A stretch of 15,924 nt of DNA from JAYVSZ01 sp043774925. GTDB lineage: Bacteria > Pseudomonadota > Gammaproteobacteria > Burkholderiales > Methylophilaceae. Made by a program: the position numbers and the translations under genes. Below, piece after piece: positions 14,560 through 15,924 of the stretch; positions within the stretch are counted from its first letter, which is position 1, and each line of letters starts with the position of its first letter. The stretch covers positions 1-15,924 of the forward strand of contig JAYVSZ010000056.1 in assembly GCA_043774925.1 (NCBI GenBank), in the 5' to 3' direction. The notes below the pieces were generated by a model. It worked only from the letters and a program-made list of their open reading frames with translations. It was not told the DNA's origin and ran no database searches.

Positions 14560-15498
14560 CTATGTTTCTAATGGATTTTTTTCTGAAATTTCACTCGTCG
14601 CTCCAAGACTATTTTCTGCCATCATTGTCTGGCGGCTTTTGGGCGTTTCTAAGCTAACGCGGCCAATCGCACCGTGACGATAATCGGTTAAAAAGGTCAC
14701 CGCCGTTTTTTCAGTATCCCATAAGCCTGATTGATTTTTACCAGAGGTGCGCTTGTAGCTGCGGCGCTTGGCGATGGCTTCTAGCAAATCCACGCCATCC
14801 ATCTGATTCGCATCTAGTTTCATGGCATCTAATTTATAGCGAATATTCAGCAAGTCTGGGTACGTTTTAAGCAAATTATCCGCTAAAAACAAGGCGACAT
14901 CTTCGTCAATCACCGCATTGCGGCCAATGGCGTGGCTGGCCGCCAGCATAAAGCCATCGCTGTCATGCACAATTTTTGGCCACATCATGCCCGGCGTATC
15001 GGTAATATTCATGGTGTCGTCTAAATCAAAACGTTGCTGGCTTTTGGTTACGGCGGGCTCATCGCCCACTTTCGCCACGCGGCGATTCAGCAGTGCGTTC
15101 ATCAGTGTAGATTTTCCTACGTTGGGAATACCCATAATCATCATGCGCAGCGGCTTTAAATGTGTGCCGCGATGCGGCGCAAGCTTACGGCAAAGCGCAG
15201 GTATTTTTTTCGCTTCGCCCGCTTTTTTGCAAGAAAGCGCAACTGCTTTGGTGTTGGGCTGCGCGTTAAAATAGTTCAGCCAAGCTTGCGTTGCGGCGGG
15301 GTCGGCCAAATCTGATTTGTTTAAGATTTTTAAATTTGGGCGCTGACGAAAAAGCCGCATCTCGTCAATCATCGGATTATGGCTGGCGGCAGGCAGGCGC
15401 GCGTCTAGCACTTCAATCACCACATCGATAAACTCCATGGTTTCTTCCGCTTTTTTTCGCGCGGAAGTCATGTGTCCCGGATACCACTGAATCGCCAT
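14560..15498 (-). CDS. ylqF: Circularly permuted GTPase YlqF/RbgA, ribosome biogenesis
   Basis: GTPase that assists maturation of the large ribosomal subunit in the RbgA/YlqF family. The order of G motifs is permuted as expected: G4 NKSD (60-63) precedes G1 GIPNVGKST (123-131) and then G3 DTPG. The N-terminus MAIQWYPGHMTSARK is the typical family start, including the PGHM motif. The C-terminal region (about 205-312) is the family's helical RNA-binding part. It is 312 residues, near the usual length. The start is well placed: AAGG lies six bases before the ATG on the minus strand. It lies downstream of a DUF1501 gene on the same strand with a 214-bp gap that contains a hairpin, so co-transcription is doubtful. 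The 135-bp gap to the convergent cyclase gene holds A7 and T7 runs but no stem I would call a terminator. Confidence 0.93.
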   Translation of the reverse strand: MAIQWYPGHMTSARKKAEETMEFIDVVIEVLDARLPAASHNPMIDEMRLFRQRPNLKILNKSDLADPAATQAWLNYFNAQPNTKAVALSCKKAGEAKKIPALCRKLAPHRGTHLKPLRMMIMGIPNVGKSTLMNALLNRRVAKVGDEPAVTKSQQRFDLDDTMNITDTPGMMWPKIVHDSDGFMLAASHAIGRNAVIDEDVALFLADNLLKTYPDLLNIRYKLDAMKLDANQMDGVDLLEAIAKRRSYKRTSGKNQSGLWDTEKTAVTFLTDYRHGAIGRVSLETPKSRQTMMAENSLGATSEISEKNPLET

Positions 15499-15547
15499 TT
15501 AATACCTTAAAATTTAAAATGTTGTTGTTATACTTTGTTGCTCAAGC

Positions 15548-15591
15548 TTTTTGATTGCTCGCATATAACCCATATGCGTCGCACCCAAAAA
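15548..15591 (-). repeat. Intergenic hairpin, GCATAT-N5-ATATGCGAGC type, copy 2
   Basis: A perfect 7-bp core, CGCATAT (15560-15566) with ATATGCG (15572-15578), extends outwards imperfectly through a small internal loop to five A-T pairs. The minus-strand RNA pairs slightly better because of a G-U pair. It lies 57 bp or more upstream of ylqF, possibly in its leader, and matches copy 1 at 13192-13212 outside the loop. Confidence 0.5.
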
Positions 15592-15712
15592 ACTTTCGCG
15601 CCTCACCTAACTTAAACATTGTTAATTTTCGAGGCATTAAACTAAGTAGTTCTAATCTCGCATTTTAACATTAGCGAGCCAATTGAAGTTTTTATTGAGT
15701 CAATTGCATTAT

Positions 15713-15924
15713 TTAGGTTTTAATCAACCCCTCTAGCAGCTTGTTGTTCATGGATTTATTATTAGCGCTTTCTGGAAATAAGGTTTTGGCAACCAGCATA
15801 TTATCTAAGCCAAAACTGGCGCTGGCAAGCGATGCGATGAGCGTGTCTAAGTTGGTCGTGGGGTTTAAGTCGCGATTTTCATATAAATTACTTTGGCTCA
15901 AACCTGGCCAATCAGTAATGACAC
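15713..15924 (-). CDS. DUF1501 family protein, C-terminal end (5' part outside window)
   Basis: The frame is open to the window edge; the visible 69 complete codons before the stop read VITDWPGLSQSNLYENRDL and continue with NPTTNLDTL. The DWPGL block followed by LYENRDL-PTT and ending FPES...LEGLIKT is the conserved end of DUF1501 proteins as I recall them. These are usually Tat-exported proteins of unknown function, often beside DUF1800 genes. A TTG at 15899-15901 inside this frame is not the true start. Only the final part is visible, so export signal and partners cannot be judged. Confidence 0.75.
   Translation of the reverse strand, partial: VITDWPGLSQSNLYENRDLNPTTNLDTLIASLASASFGLDNMLVAKTLFPESANNKSMNNKLLEGLIKT

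Noticed and set aside
15680..15706. CAATTGA/TCAATTG inverted repeat after the DUF1501 gene, as its terminator
   Set aside because: The loop is 13 bases, the arms are AT-rich, and no T-run follows on the minus strand.
1..15924. CRISPR array, insertion sequence, toxin-antitoxin or anti-phage system
   Set aside because: No spaced direct repeats, transposase, or paired small toxin-antitoxin genes were found on either strand.

Overview
The window reads as a stretch of chromosome from a Gram-negative bacterium, most likely a betaproteobacterium. Signal peptides, a TolC-type outer-membrane channel, a type I secreted RTX adhesin, a Rep-family helicase and Uup-type ABC-F ATPase all fit. The moderate, slightly AT-rich composition and general protein character suggest the Methylophilaceae (Methylotenera-like), but that is an impression, not a search result.

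Layout. 1-1949 (+) is the C-terminal end of a giant repeat adhesin with nine RTX nonapeptides and a type I secretion signal, closed by a strong terminator. 2180-4060 (+) is a TolC/LapE-type outer-membrane channel fused to a C-terminal NTF2-like domain, with its own promoter and terminator. Next come tRNA-Leu(UAA) (+), an exported PrxQ/Bcp peroxiredoxin (-), and tRNA-Arg(CCU) (+). On the minus strand an Nramp-family transporter is followed 27 bp later by uup. An exported thioredoxin-fold protein (+) converges on the helicase gene rep (-) across a shared terminator. Divergent from rep are a seven-TM diguanylate cyclase (+) and a class III nucleotide cyclase-like protein (+). The right end has the circularly permuted ribosome-assembly GTPase ylqF (-) and the C-terminal end of a DUF1501 protein (-). 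No gene-free gap exceeds 300 bp; the longest is 8435-8526 plus the relic beside it (8268-8526, 259 bp).

How the genes work together. The adhesin and the TolC-like protein plausibly form the cargo and outer-membrane channel of one type I secretion system; the inner-membrane ABC transporter and adaptor are not in the window. The diguanylate cyclase could feed c-di-GMP control of such an adhesin, but this link is inferred from known Lap-type systems and nothing here proves it. The remaining genes are mostly housekeeping.

No wholly new multi-gene system is evident. The observations most worth following up are: the channel-NTF2 fusion; an Nramp protein lacking two canonical metal-ligand positions; a class III cyclase with altered substrate-selecting residues; a 14-codon relic matching the end of rep upstream of the Nramp gene; and two intergenic hairpins sharing the form GCATAT-N5-ATATGCGAGC.
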